From Bacteroidota bacterium (GTDB lineage: Bacteria > Bacteroidota > Bacteroidia > Chitinophagales > Saprospiraceae), in NCBI GenBank assembly GCA_029781865.1, contig JAKOVW010000093.1, forward strand, positions 130,718 through 194,717: 64,000 nt of DNA, in the 5' to 3' direction. This document shows positions 37,885-49,200 of the stretch, piece after piece. Within the stretch, counting starts at the first letter, position 1, and every line of letters starts with the position of its first letter. The position numbers and the translations under genes are program-made. The notes beneath the pieces are model-generated. The model had not been told where the DNA came from. It worked only from the letters and a program-made list of their open reading frames with translations, and did not search any database.

Positions 37885-40800
37885 TTAGACAACAGAAACT
37901 TCGATTCCAATTTGCTGATCATCCAGCCAATCCATTTTTTCCGCAAAGGTACCTGCACTGATTTCAATCGAATTAGCAAGCACTTCATTGCTGATCAGTT
38001 CGGTAAAGGAATGTAAAGCGCTTGCAATTTCCTTATTATCCCCGAGTTTGACTTGTATGCGATCCGTTACATTGAAATTCTTTTCCTTGCGGATATTCTG
38101 AATGCGGTTTATTAATTCTCTTGCGTTACCTTCTGCCAGTAACGCTTCCGTTATATTGATATCCAATGCTACAGTCATGCTGCCGTCATGGCTTACCAAC
38201 CAACCGGGTATATCCTCGGAAACAATTTCCACATCTTCTCTTAATATGCTAAACTGTTCGTCTTCCAATTTTAAAACAACTTCCGCTCCCTGCTCTAAAA
38301 TTTGTATTTGCTCATTGCTGAACTTTAGTATCAGTTCAGAAGCTTCCTTCATGTGCTTGCCCAGTTTTTTGCCAAGCGTTCTAAAATTGGGTTTTGCTTT
38401 TTTCTTCACAAGGCCGGTTTCCCCGTGGATATAATTGACCTCTTTCACATTTACTTCCGATTTGATCAATTCCTCCACCTTCTGCAAATCCGTTTGCATC
38501 GAATCATCCAAAACCGGAATCAATATTTGTTTAAGAGGTTGCCTCACTCTAATTTTTTGTGCCTTACGCAAAGACAAAACCAAAGAAGATGCCCTCTGTG
38601 CAAGATCCATTCTACGCTCAAGTGCATCATCTATCCAATTTTCATTGGCATTCGATAAATTCGTAAGATGCACCGATTCAAAATGCAGTGCTGAATTTTT
38701 ATCCGCTGATTTCTTTCTTATTCCTTCCGTTAAATTTCTATATAACCAATCCGCCATAAATGGTGCCAATGACGCCATTAATTGAGAAACGGCAACCAGG
38801 CATTCAAATAATGTTTCAAATGCCGCTTGTTTATCTGATGTCGATTCTGATTTCCAGAAACGGCGACGAGATAATCGCACATACCAGTTGGATAAATCAT
38901 CGGAAACAAATTCTTCTACCACTCTTGCCGCTTGAGTCGGTTCATAATCATCCATAAACAAACGATATGAGCGGATTACATTTTGCAAACGGGAAATAAT
39001 CCAACGATCCAACTCGGTGCGCTCTGCCATCGGCATAGGATTTTGCTCATCGAATATAAACTTATCGATATTGGCATATATGGCAAAGAAGGTATAGGTG
39101 TTGAACAGGGTTCCAAAAAATTTATTACGCACTTCCGTAATTCCCTCCCGGTCAAATTTTAAATTTTCCCAGGGATCGGCATTGCTGATGAGATACCAGC
39201 GCGTTGCATCGGCTCCAAAAGTTTTTATCGTTTCAAACGGATCGACGACATTTCCTTTGCGCTTTGACATTTTCTCTCCATTCTTGTCGAGCACCAGCCC
39301 ATTGGAGACCACTACTTTATAAGCAACACTATCAAATACCATGGCTGCAATTGCATGCAAGGTATAGAACCAGCCGCGCGTCTGATCCACGCCTTCTGCA
39401 ATGAAATCTGCCGGAAATAATCCCGAGAGTGAATTAGTCTCAAACGGATAATGAATCTGCGCATAAGGCATCGCTCCTGAATCAAACCACACATCGATTA
39501 AGTCCAATTCACGGGTCAACTTCTGTTTTCCATCTTCCGAAACCAGGACGATCTGATCGATATAAGGACGATGCAAGTCTTCCGGTACAGATTGATTTAA
39601 TTGGAATACATGATTTGCCTTTTCAATTTCAGCTTTAAGTTCTTGTAATGAACCGATACATTTTTCAATTTCACCATCAGCTGATCTCCAGATTGGCAAT
39701 GGAATGCCCCAATACCTGGACCGCGATAAATTCCAATCCTGAACGTTTTCCAGCCAATTGCCAAAACGCCCTGTACCCGTCGACTCCGGTTTCCATTTAA
39801 TGGTATTATTGAGCGCTACCAGTTTATCCTTAATTGCCGTTACTTTAATAAACCAGCTATCCATAGGATAATACAATATCGGTTTATCCGTGCGCCAGCA
39901 ATGCGGATAGTTGTGCGCATATTTTTGTGAATTGAATAATTTTCCTTCTTTCTTTAACTTAATGACAATCCGCTCATCAACGGATAAATATTTATCCAGT
40001 CCTAACCTGATTTTTTCTTTCGCTTTCTCTTCTGCATTGAGATAGTCTTCTTTAACATACTCACCCGGAAAATCATAAACCTCTTTTACAAACCGTCCCT
40101 GCTTATCAACGAGTGTAAGTGCACCTATTCCATATTTTTTAGCTACGCGCATGTCATCCGCACCAAATGAAGGAGCGATATGCACGATCCCTGTTCCTTC
40201 ATCCGTAGATACAAAATCGCCGATGAGCATTTTAAATGAATCGCCTTCTTCCGGTTTCGCATAATCAAACAAAGGCTCATAACGGATTCCATCCAATTTT
40301 TTTCCTTCAAATTCTGAAATCAAAATTTTGAAATGTATTTTTTTATCTTCCGAAATCGGAGGCAGATGATCATGAACTTCGTTCTCCGGTTTAAACCATT
40401 TGTACACGAGGTCTTTGGCAAAAATGATTTTATTGATTTCATAGGTGTATGGATTGTGACATTCCACCAATGTATATAAAATGCGTTCTCCGACAGCCAG
40501 CGCCGTATTACTTGGCAAAGTCCATGGCGTGGTCGTCCAGGCTGCAGCCAAAATTTGATGATCCGCAAATAAACTTTTTTGCTCTGCCGTAAAACTATTG
40601 CCATTTAAATTGAAAAGAGCTACGGCAGAAACATCTTTCACTTCGCGGTATGCACCCGGTTGATTTAATTCATGCGAACTCAGTCCTGTACCTGCAGCCG
40701 GAGAAAATGGTTGAATGGTAAACCCCTTATACAGATATCCTTTTTTGTAAATCTCTTTGAGAATGTACCAGACCGTTTCGATGTAATTATTTTCGAAAGT

Positions 40801-41247
40801 GATATAGGGATGATTCAGATCAACCCAATAACCCATCTTACGCGTAACGTCATCCCATTCATTTTTATAACGCAATACCGTCTCACGGCATTTGTGATTA
40901 TAATCATCAATGGAAATTTTAGTACCTATATCTTCTTTAGTGATTCCGAGTTCTTTTTCGACACTCAATTCGATAGGAAGACCATGCGTATCCCAGCCAC
41001 CTTTGCGGTGTACTTTTTTTCCTTTGAGCGTTTGATATCTGCAAAACAAATCTTTGACCGCACGAGCCATAACGTGGTGAATTCCCGGCATTCCATTAGC
41101 GGAAGGCGGTCCTTCATAAAACACAAAAGACTCAGATCCTTCCCTGTTGCTGATGCTTTTTTCAAATATTTTGTTCTCACTCCAAAAAGCAAGTATTTCT
41201 TTGTCAATCTCCGGTAAATTCAGTCCTTTTACTTCCCTGTAAATCAT
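37885..41247 (-). CDS. ileS: Isoleucyl-tRNA synthetase
   Basis: The 1120-residue class I synthetase charges tRNA-Ile. The signature of the HIGH motif is PPSANGMPGIHH (47-58), followed by GWDTHGLPIE, and the KMSKR loop reads GEKMSKRKGN near residue 660. The CP1 editing domain is in between, with TTPWTLPSNTALAV. The C-terminal anticodon-binding and extension domains run to residue 1120. The length and long C-terminus match the eukaryote-like type 2 IleS found in several Bacteroidota. It is transcribed alone from a promoter at 41268-41275. Confidence 0.97.
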   Translation of the reverse strand: MIYREVKGLNLPEIDKEILAFWSENKIFEKSISNREGSESFVFYEGPPSANGMPGIHHVMARAVKDLFCRYQTLKGKKVHRKGGWDTHGLPIELSVEKELGITKEDIGTKISIDDYNHKCRETVLRYKNEWDDVTRKMGYWVDLNHPYITFENNYIETVWYILKEIYKKGYLYKGFTIQPFSPAAGTGLSSHELNQPGAYREVKDVSAVALFNLNGNSFTAEQKSLFADHQILAAAWTTTPWTLPSNTALAVGERILYTLVECHNPYTYEINKIIFAKDLVYKWFKPENEVHDHLPPISEDKKIHFKILISEFEGKKLDGIRYEPLFDYAKPEEGDSFKMLIGDFVSTDEGTGIVHIAPSFGADDMRVAKKYGIGALTLVDKQGRFVKEVYDFPGEYVKEDYLNAEEKAKEKIRLGLDKYLSVDERIVIKLKKEGKLFNSQKYAHNYPHCWRTDKPILYYPMDSWFIKVTAIKDKLVALNNTIKWKPESTGTGRFGNWLENVQDWNLSRSRYWGIPLPIWRSADGEIEKCIGSLQELKAEIEKANHVFQLNQSVPEDLHRPYIDQIVLVSEDGKQKLTRELDLIDVWFDSGAMPYAQIHYPFETNSLSGLFPADFIAEGVDQTRGWFYTLHAIAAMVFDSVAYKVVVSNGLVLDKNGEKMSKRKGNVVDPFETIKTFGADATRWYLISNADPWENLKFDREGITEVRNKFFGTLFNTYTFFAIYANIDKFIFDEQNPMPMAERTELDRWIISRLQNVIRSYRLFMDDYEPTQAARVVEEFVSDDLSNWYVRLSRRRFWKSESTSDKQAAFETLFECLVAVSQLMASLAPFMADWLYRNLTEGIRKKSADKNSALHFESVHLTNLSNANENWIDDALERRMDLAQRASSLVLSLRKAQKIRVRQPLKQILIPVLDDSMQTDLQKVEELIKSEVNVKEVNYIHGETGLVKKKAKPNFRTLGKKLGKHMKEASELILKFSNEQIQILEQGAEVVLKLEDEQFSILREDVEIVSEDIPGWLVSHDGSMTVALDINITEALLAEGNARELINRIQNIRKEKNFNVTDRIQVKLGDNKEIASALHSFTELISNEVLANSIEISAGTFAEKMDWLDDQQIGIEVSVV

Positions 41248-41267
41248 CGGTAATTTTATTTGAATTG

Positions 41268-41275
41268 CAAAGATA
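41268..41275 (-). promoter_or_regulatory. Candidate -7 box of ileS
   Basis: On the minus strand this reads TATCTTTG, a perfect TAnnTTTG box 20 bases upstream of the ileS ATG. No T-box leader is present, as would be expected for the phylum. Confidence 0.5.
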
Positions 41276-41392
41276 AAAAGAATAGGATTAGGAAGTTACG
41301 TGAGAAATATCCGACGATCCATCCCTTTATTCAGCTCATAAATGCGATTGTTGAAATGATCTCTGATAAGGCAGCGCGAATTCTGATACCGA

Positions 41393-42466
41393 TTACATTT
41401 CTTTCTTCAAAAAAGAATTGATATTCGTGCTGAATGTGATTTGACTGGTGCCACCTGCGAGATGATACACTGCATAGGAATAATCCAATTTGAATTTATA
41501 AATTTTTACACCAAAACCGGCAGACAAACCTGCCAGACTTTGATAATCGGAAAGCCCTAAATCTTTTTTCCGAAGATGATTATAGCCTAAGCGGATAACC
41601 AGATTTTCTTTTTTAGTTAAACTTAATTCCGTACCGATGACTAAATGCCGGAAAAAATTTCCAACAAACTTGTCAAATTCAGTAGTAGTTGGTGCAGTAC
41701 CAAACAATACGCCGTCACCGGACAAATCCGGATCATCATATCTTACATCCCAGGTCTCCAGATGTTGAAACGTAATGTGATAAACCAGCGGAAGGTGTTT
41801 TAATTTTTTTGAAAATCCCAATTGCACTTCGAAAGGAAGTGTTTCTTTCAATTGATTATATTTTTTGATCTGCACTCCGGCATTTTTAAATACCAAACTC
41901 AATCCGAAATTTTTCTCCGGACTGAAATAAGAGATACCTGCATTCACACAAAGTCCCTGCGCACTTTCAAATCCAAGGGAAGAAAAAACATATTGAAGAT
42001 TGGCGCCAATGATCAATCGTTCCTGAAATGTTTTGGATGCGGCAATATAAAAATCACTTTCACTGGATTTAAACTGACCCAGGGTATTGCCATAAATATC
42101 TGTCTGCGGAGCGTTACCATAATTCACATAATGGACCCCGGCCTGCAAATTCAAATCTTGTTTGTCCAGATGATGCGAATAAGAAAAATGACCTGAACCT
42201 ATGTCACTAAAATAATATTGGTGCGAGAAATAAATACTGCCATCTAATTTTTCCGTCAGCAAGGATGGATTTTGAAAGACAACACCGGGATCTTCAGCAC
42301 GCCAGGCAACCGGCATGCCACCTAATGCTGCAATACGAGCACCGGGAGATAAATTTAAAAACTGGAAAATCTGACGACCACCTGTTTGTGACAGTCCCTG
42401 TTGTATCAGAACCAGGATTAAAACGAACGCTGTGCTGTAGTATCTTTTGCCCATTTCGTGTTGCAT
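41393..42466 (-). CDS. porQ: Type IX secretion system protein PorQ
   Basis: The 357-residue outer-membrane barrel opens after its signal peptide with GGRQIFQFLNLSPGARIAALGG, the family hallmark of PorQ, and ends in a barrel strand (TFSTNINSFLKKEM). PorQ is part of the attachment complex with PorU, PorV and PorZ that processes and fixes cargo to the surface; it is a relative of PorV. Start is uncertain: ATG at 42466 or 42454. Either overlaps the 3' end of the MORN-like lipoprotein gene by about 40-50 bp, implying coupled translation. The other attachment genes are not in the window. Confidence 0.85.
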   Translation of the reverse strand: MQHEMGKRYYSTAFVLILVLIQQGLSQTGGRQIFQFLNLSPGARIAALGGMPVAWRAEDPGVVFQNPSLLTEKLDGSIYFSHQYYFSDIGSGHFSYSHHLDKQDLNLQAGVHYVNYGNAPQTDIYGNTLGQFKSSESDFYIAASKTFQERLIIGANLQYVFSSLGFESAQGLCVNAGISYFSPEKNFGLSLVFKNAGVQIKKYNQLKETLPFEVQLGFSKKLKHLPLVYHITFQHLETWDVRYDDPDLSGDGVLFGTAPTTTEFDKFVGNFFRHLVIGTELSLTKKENLVIRLGYNHLRKKDLGLSDYQSLAGLSAGFGVKIYKFKLDYSYAVYHLAGGTSQITFSTNINSFLKKEM

Positions 42467-43074
42467 TTACCAAGTACACAATTCATGACTCGTATCAGAG
42501 TACCTGTGGTATCATAAAGTTTCAATTCACCATCCTCGACAGGTCCATCCAATTGTTTGTATTGCCCTTCAGCTTTTAATTTTCCATTTTCAAAATACTC
42601 TGTAAAAGGGCCATTTTCCTCATTGTTTGCAAACTTAACTATTTCCTTCAACATGCCGTTAGGATAATAACTTTTAACATCTCCGGTCATCACGTCATTT
42701 ACATAATTTGCTTCCATCCTCAACTTCCCGTTTGGATAGTAGGCTTTATAAGGGCCATGATATTGGTCTGATACCCGTGTTTCTTCACTTTCAAGAATGC
42801 CGTTTTCGTATAATTGCCTGATGCCATCCAATTTTCCCAACTTATATTCACTCTTTTCAGCCAATTGCCCTTTTTCATTGTATCGCTCATAGCTTCCATG
42901 TTTGACTTCGCCGTCTTTCCCGTGAATCACCGAATATTTTTCCAGAAGCTGGCCCTGATCATTTTTGCGCTCAATCGTTTGTATGCGATTACAGGAGATC
43001 CATGCCATGCAGAAGACAACAGAGAGGAGGGATTTAGGAAACATGGATGAATAACGACTGAAATATAAAATCAT
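42418..43074 (-). CDS. MORN-repeat lipoprotein (YwqK-like)
   Basis: From ATG 43074 the protein has 218 residues (an upstream GTG at 43092 is less likely). A lipobox-like MAWISC ends the signal peptide. The body consists of repeats of the MORN_2 type: GSYERYNEKGQLAEKSEYK, GPYKAYYPNGKLRMEANYV, GDVKSYYPNGMLKEIVKF, GPFTEYFENGKLKAEGQY. Such proteins are often called YwqK antitoxins without evidence in Bacteroidota. It overlaps porQ on the same strand, so its product may serve the envelope. A -7-like box TATCTTTA is at 43102-43109. Confidence 0.75.
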   Translation of the reverse strand: MILYFSRYSSMFPKSLLSVVFCMAWISCNRIQTIERKNDQGQLLEKYSVIHGKDGEVKHGSYERYNEKGQLAEKSEYKLGKLDGIRQLYENGILESEETRVSDQYHGPYKAYYPNGKLRMEANYVNDVMTGDVKSYYPNGMLKEIVKFANNEENGPFTEYFENGKLKAEGQYKQLDGPVEDGELKLYDTTGTLIRVMNCVLGKCNTKWAKDTTAQRSF

Positions 43075-43129
43075 TGTTTTATCCTTTAACACACTATGAA
43101 ATAAAGATACTGCGGATTTAGACGTAATA

Positions 43130-43159
43130 AAAAAGCCCGGTTGTACAACCAGGCTTTGT
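43130..43159 (-). terminator. Rho-independent terminator of the PPIase gene
   Basis: Read on the minus strand, AAAGCCTGGTTG pairs with CAACCGGGCTTT around two bases with one mismatch and is followed by a run of seven T. It lies 25 bases after the stop codon of the PpiD-like gene and separates it from the MORN-porQ pair. Confidence 0.85.
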
Positions 43160-43183
43160 TTCGTTTGGAATAGCAGTTTCGCA

Positions 43184-45310
43184 TTAGAAAAATCTGCTCC
43201 TGTTATCTTTCACTTTAAAATGTTTTTTCATGGCTGTCATCAAATAACTCATGGCAATATTCTTTGCAGGATGCACATACACTTTACGGATTGCATCAAA
43301 ATCTGTGACAGGGTTTGCGGCTTGTTTTCTCAACACCTTACAAATAAATACGCCGTTTTCGCCCTGTAAGGCCGGAGAGGTTTGTCCTTCATTCAATTTA
43401 GTCAGGGAAGCAATTACATTGGTTTCGTTACCCAGATTTTGAATGAATGGCATACTCAATGCTGATATATCTCTTGCCGTATCAATTTTATAAATGTATT
43501 CACCCAGATTTGGTGCCAAATCCGTAAACTTGCCGAGTACCTCTTTAATTTTTTCAAACTTTTTCTTCTTGATAATGTCCCCTTTCATTTTGTCCTTAAA
43601 TGACTCCACAGATGCTATTCCTTTCGGAACAATTTCCGCCAGTCCTGCAATGATATATCTGTTTACATATTTCTTTTCTTCTTCCTGCAAACTATAAATT
43701 TCCGTACTGACGTCACCGACTTTTGTTTCTTTGGAAAATGCCCAACGCACGATTTCGCGAACTGTATTATTTGAATTGGTGCCCAATTTGGTAATCTGAT
43801 AAGAGTTTGCAAACAGGTTACCTGCCAATTCAAGTTTATATTTTCCACCTTCATTTATGGCTTTTTCCAAAGCGTCTAAGGTACGGTGTTGTTGCACCAG
43901 GTTTTGTGCTTCATCGTAAACTGTATTGGTGATGGCTTCTCCCGGAAGTAATGTTTCACCAATGACTGCTATATGCACACCTTCAAATTTATGATCGTAT
44001 TTAGCGTCTGTAACCTGCACCAGGTGAACTCCGAATTGGGTCAGGACCAATTTCATTTCGCCGATGTTAAGTTTATAAAAGATCGCATCGTTAAATGGTT
44101 TGACCATTCTGCCGGGTCCTGCATATCCAAGATCTCCACCTTTTATTGCAGATCCCGGATCCTGGCTGAACTTCATAGCCAGAGAATCAAACGGCGCTTT
44201 GCCGGATTTGATCACAGTGGACAAACTATCCAGCAATTTAACCGCACTTTGGTATTGTTCTCTCGTCTGCACTCTGATCAGTATATGTCTTGATTTAACA
44301 GAGTCAGGAATCATTCTTTTATCCAGCAATTTGGCTATGCGGTATTCGCCATTATCAAGATAAGGACCATACACGCTACCTTTTTCAAGTTTAAACATGG
44401 TATCTCTGATCGCGGGACTGATTTGAAACGTAGTCTGATACACTTCGTCCCATTTTCCCAGGTTGGTGACTACAAAAGTGGAATCATCTTTAGTATTTTT
44501 CAATGCATCCAGTTTAGCAGCAACCAGGGCTTTTACCTGCGCTGAATCTTCAGAGGTCGGAACAATATCCAGGAAGGCATATTTGACCGTACGCGTTTCT
44601 TCATCTGTTCTCACAGCCGCTTCGCGCTCCATCAACATTTTTTTATAATCTTCCTCTTCAATTTTAATCTCCTCGTCTTTTACGATTCCATAGGGAATTA
44701 CGGCATAGGCAAAATCCAATTTCAGATTGCTTTCATATTGATTGCGTTCGATCATGAAATTCGGCATATACAAGGATTTGGAAACAAGGGTGCCCAACTT
44801 GGAATACATCCTGTCTTTGATGACTTCCTGTTCCTGAACAACCCAAAAGTCTTTTAATCTGGGATCCAGGTTTTCATCTTCAATGCCTTGTTTAAAGGTA
44901 TTTAATTGTTCGCGGTTAACCTGGCCGGTATTCGGATCGCGGAAATTGCGTTCGATGACCGGAGAAAGATTATAACCGAATTCCAATTCTTTAATTTCTG
45001 CAGGACTTACCCCTGTACCGTTGTCCGAAGCATCTTTTTCCAGGATTGCTTTTTCAAGAAACTGATTCCAGAGATAGTCTCTTCTTCCAAAATAATCAAC
45101 AGCTGAATTGGCATAGAGTACGCGTTCTGTTTTCTGAAAGTCAACCCAACTCAGGGTCTGACCTGCCACTGAACCCAGGGTGTCGGTGTTGTTAAACAAA
45201 CTCGATGACTTGCCGGAAGTCATATCCATGACTATAAACCCGATTAAAGCCAAAGCCATCAGTATGGTTACCATCCATAAACGCTTCCTGATACTTGTGA
45301 TTATTCCCAT
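43184..45310 (-). CDS. PpiD/SurA-like peptidyl-prolyl cis-trans isomerase
   Basis: The 708-residue protein has one N-terminal transmembrane anchor (about 12-30) preceded by the basic IRKRLW, as in PpiD. A SurA_N-type helical chaperone region follows (with YFGRRDYLWNQFLEKAIL). The parvulin domain is at about 330-440, with SRHILIRVQTREQ, FSQDPGSAIKGGDLGYAGPGRM and FGVHLVQV. The remainder is a second helical domain. It is anchored in the inner membrane facing the periplasm and helps fold outer-membrane or secreted proteins, fitting the many barrels and cargo here. Ends in a strong terminator at 43130-43159. Confidence 0.88.
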   Translation of the reverse strand: MGIITSIRKRLWMVTILMALALIGFIVMDMTSGKSSSLFNNTDTLGSVAGQTLSWVDFQKTERVLYANSAVDYFGRRDYLWNQFLEKAILEKDASDNGTGVSPAEIKELEFGYNLSPVIERNFRDPNTGQVNREQLNTFKQGIEDENLDPRLKDFWVVQEQEVIKDRMYSKLGTLVSKSLYMPNFMIERNQYESNLKLDFAYAVIPYGIVKDEEIKIEEEDYKKMLMEREAAVRTDEETRTVKYAFLDIVPTSEDSAQVKALVAAKLDALKNTKDDSTFVVTNLGKWDEVYQTTFQISPAIRDTMFKLEKGSVYGPYLDNGEYRIAKLLDKRMIPDSVKSRHILIRVQTREQYQSAVKLLDSLSTVIKSGKAPFDSLAMKFSQDPGSAIKGGDLGYAGPGRMVKPFNDAIFYKLNIGEMKLVLTQFGVHLVQVTDAKYDHKFEGVHIAVIGETLLPGEAITNTVYDEAQNLVQQHRTLDALEKAINEGGKYKLELAGNLFANSYQITKLGTNSNNTVREIVRWAFSKETKVGDVSTEIYSLQEEEKKYVNRYIIAGLAEIVPKGIASVESFKDKMKGDIIKKKKFEKIKEVLGKFTDLAPNLGEYIYKIDTARDISALSMPFIQNLGNETNVIASLTKLNEGQTSPALQGENGVFICKVLRKQAANPVTDFDAIRKVYVHPAKNIAMSYLMTAMKKHFKVKDNRSRFF

Positions 45311-45386
45311 AAACTACTATTAAGTATTTGTATATCAATAATTTATAATAAAATCATGCCCCTAAAAGGTCATTTTTTGAGGAATG

Positions 45387-45394
45387 CAAAGGTA
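45387..45394 (-). promoter_or_regulatory. Candidate -7 box of the PpiD-like gene
   Basis: Minus-strand TACCTTTG is a perfect TAnnTTTG box, 77 bases upstream of the ATG, leaving a leader of roughly 70 bases. Confidence 0.45.
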
Positions 45395-45544
45395 ATAGGA
45401 TTGATTCTTATTTTATAAGCTAAAAATGGAAAAGTAAGTCCCGGGTAAATTATGTGGGGATAATTTGAACTTCAGTCCATAATCCCCTTACTATCAGAGC
45501 CAAATGACGGTTCTTTACATTGGGCCATCACAACTTGGGAAAGC

Positions 45545-46156
45545 TCATTTATAGATCATTTTCAATAGGTATATACCTAGGGTATCATTCGTTTGAAAAT
45601 CATCTGTTTTCAGAATTTTTGAGAATTCATTTCCAATATTGCCATCTCCACATAAATCGTATTCAATCTGTGAATTGAAGTTTCCGTTTTTTTTAAGAAT
45701 TTCCAAGGTCAAAGCCAAACAATAACTTAATTCCTGCTTATTCTTATCCCAAACAATGGTATAGCCATATAACGAGGTATTGATAATTTCACCTGTTGCA
45801 TTTTCAGAATTGGCTGATAAATCAAATGAGCTTTCCATTCCATTTAACCAAGTATATAAACGGACCGAATCTTTACTGAGCAATTCGATTGATTCAATAA
45901 AAGTGCCATTGCCTAAGTTTCTAATATATGCAAATAGATCAGTGGTTACTTCTGATTTCAAAAGTTTCAGGTTTCCCTCAATAGAATTTATTTCTGAATA
46001 CGATTCATTATCTCCAATAATATAAGCCTTTTCTTCCATAATTTGAGATTTATAAAATTCAAATTTTTTGGGATAAGCTTTGACATCAGTTTGATCTGTA
46101 TTACAGGAGGATGCAGATAATACAATGATTACTACACAAAACATTAACTGTTTCAT
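45545..46156 (-). CDS. Small lipoprotein of unknown function
   Basis: The 203-residue protein has a signal peptide with a plausible lipobox (LSASSC, cysteine at 18) and then no motif I recognise. The body is mixed, with several predicted strands and a high content of asparagine, serine and glutamate. It lies 104 bp downstream of the giant M23-SprB protein on the same strand and is AT-rich like that gene. It may belong to the same accessory set. Function cannot be given. Confidence 0.6.
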   Translation of the reverse strand: MKQLMFCVVIIVLSASSCNTDQTDVKAYPKKFEFYKSQIMEEKAYIIGDNESYSEINSIEGNLKLLKSEVTTDLFAYIRNLGNGTFIESIELLSKDSVRLYTWLNGMESSFDLSANSENATGEIINTSLYGYTIVWDKNKQELSYCLALTLEILKKNGNFNSQIEYDLCGDGNIGNEFSKILKTDDFQTNDTLGIYLLKMIYK

Positions 46157-46260
46157 ATTTCTAATATTATGATTATACTATAACGAATTAAAGGCATTGC
46201 AATTAAAAAAATGAAAAACGTTTAACACCTTTTTGATTAATACCATTACATCTAACGGTA

Positions 46261-49200
46261 TCAATCCGTTTTTACAAATCTTCTTACTGCTGCATTACCT
46301 GATTCATCTCTTAATTTGAATAAGTACATTCCGGGATGGAGGGCGCTTGTATTCATTATAATAGAATTCCTCTGAAGAACACCATCCATTTCAATTCGCT
46401 TTCCATTTAAATCAAAAATTTCAAATTCAATTTTCGTGTTCCCTTGGCATTGAAAATCCACGCGTAGCCGTTTATTTACGGGATTAGGCTGTAGACTAAG
46501 TATAGTAATTCTATCCCTTTTGTTTGTTATTACTTCTTGTTTTCTCAGACTGGGGACAGATTCACTTGCATTAAAGTTAATATAACTGATGAATGCAGAA
46601 TTTTCAATATCCCCAGCCTTTATCAAATCAACATCTCCTATACTTCTGATTAAACTGGCACCTTTAATTTCGCCACCTAAATAAAGAACATTTTCTTCAG
46701 AATAATACATTTCCTTCAATACTTCATCATCATATATAGATCCATATCTTTGCTGAAACACTCGATTACCTGATGAATCGTATTTTATTATCACAATATC
46801 GGAACCGGACCTATTTACATCATCTGGATTTGTTTGTAACAAGTTAGAAGAATCATTGACATTAAGACCTATAACTATTTCTTGTTTGTCACATAACTGA
46901 ACCTGAATGTTTTGCATGTCAATTCCGACTGAATTTATATAATCATACCATTTTAAATTATTATTTTCAAACCGAACAAGTACCAGTTGATTCGAGAATG
47001 GCAAATCGAGCTTGAATTCACCTATTTGAATGGGCCCATTAGCATTTGCGAGTATAAACAGATTAGAACCGTCTTTTGATTCAGAATAATTAATTAATTC
47101 AAATCTACCGTCTACATCCGAAAATCGGTTCAAGGCAATTTCTCCGGATTCATTGATTTTCATCAAGATGATATTACCTATCTTATTTTCATCCAAAGCA
47201 ACTCCGTTGAATTGAATGGCTGCAAGGGCTGAAGATCGTTTCAAAACAAAACAGTTTGTTCTACCGGATGTACGTTTAATGTTGCTTGCTCCCGTAATGA
47301 AATTTATTTCTGTCAAATTTAATTTATCGTTTCTATACAAAACAAAAATAGCCGGGTCAGCAGCTTGAAAGATTATTTTGTTATCCTGTTTAAAAGCTCC
47401 TTTAAATTCTCCTTCACTTATAAATCCATTTCCAAAAGGATAAAATGATCTAAACTTCAGACTTTGGTCACATGAGATAGAAGTAAAATGAATTGTATTT
47501 AGTTCACCTGAATAAATTTCGTATTCATTCGGGGAATTACCATTGCTAATTAATTGAATTCGATTGTTCTTAGCATCACGGTGGGCATACAAAGCGCCTT
47601 CAAACTCTTCCAATTGATTAAATATAATTCCTGGTTCAAATTTTTGATAATAACTTTTTCCTTCAGTGTCTTTAAAGATAGCATTAATCGTATTAAATTC
47701 TTCGGGTTGATACAATGTGGAAAAACCTGTAAAGAATGTATTTCCATGTTGAAACGGAACAAATTGAATTGAACGCGGTTCTTCAGTATTTTGCAAGGCC
47801 ACTGTGCATCTTTTAGGCAGTAATTTTGGTTCAAGGCAAATTCCATTTTTCCTGATTATTTCCGGATCATCACATTCACAAAACACAATATCATTTCCAT
47901 TGTAAGAATGGGGATCACATGTTGAATTGACTACCCAGTTTCCTACATTCAGCGGTGGATTAAAATCCAAGCATTCAATCTCTAGAATATTAGTTTTGAC
48001 CAGAGAATAGTCCTCAAGACAAAATGTTACCCAACCGCAATATCTTTCTCTTTTATTTCTGTAACTATCCACTAATTTGGCCATCTCTGAATCATAGAAT
48101 TTTTTACCATCATCCATAACAAACTTTGACCAGCACTCCAGAACATCAGTAAAGTTCAACGTAATCGGTGTGCATTCTTTTGGTTTGGGTTTTCCTGTCG
48201 GATCCAAATAATTTCGATCATCTCTATAAAAAGGCAGGAATGCATCCGGGATAAAGTTTTCCCCACATATTTTGTAATCCTGTCTGATCAATCCAAAAAA
48301 CGACCTGCATTTAACCCGATAACAATCTCCATCTCTCTCAATGCCTTTAAACTTGCCACCCAATTCTCCTCGGGCTGTAGCTACAATACAATAGGGATCG
48401 TCATGACAAATCCAGACATGATCACAAAAATTTCCAGTAAGACTGGATGCATCGAGTCCAAGTTCCTGGGCATATAAGATTAACTCAAGCCTACGCATGT
48501 GAATTTTTTTACCGGGAATTGTTTTGACAACACCAGGATTACCATCGCATTTAACTTCAACTTCGGCACATTCTTTAAAAAGAAATTTCTTGCAATTTCC
48601 ACCTGTATGAGTAAGAATGGGGACTTCTCTTTTTCCATCAACAATCCTGTTTTCATTGCATACTAAATCATATACACATGCTGCAATCCCATTGGATTCT
48701 TCAAATCGTTTAAATTCTTTGCTTAATTCTTCTTCTCCTAAAGTAAACTTGACTTCAAATAAACATTGGCCAACACGAACATAAAAATGATACTGTTTGC
48801 TTCCGGCAAGATCCTTTAATGTAAAACTGACCGGATTGGAATAATCATTACGGATTTTATACAATGTTCCGCAATCATCGCAGGGAGAATAATCATAACT
48901 TACATCAACTCTTTCATTTCTCGGATTATTAATTTTAAATGTCATTTGCCCATCCCAGAAACCTTTGCATGGTTTTACAGGATTTATCAACTCTACTGGA
49001 TTGGTATTAATTTCATTTACTGCTGTACATCCTAACTTATCAGTAACCGTTACTTTATAAATTCCTCCAATGGGAACTCCTATTAAATTTTTTATGGTAT
49101 AACCATTAGACCATTTGTAGGAATATTCAGGATTTCCTCCGGAGACTTCAGACAATACATTGACATTGTCCGGACAATTATAAACCATTACAAGATTTAT

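Noticed and set aside
40672-41217. 181-codon plus-strand frame
   Set aside because: It is antisense to the conserved N-terminal part of ileS and has no protein-like features.
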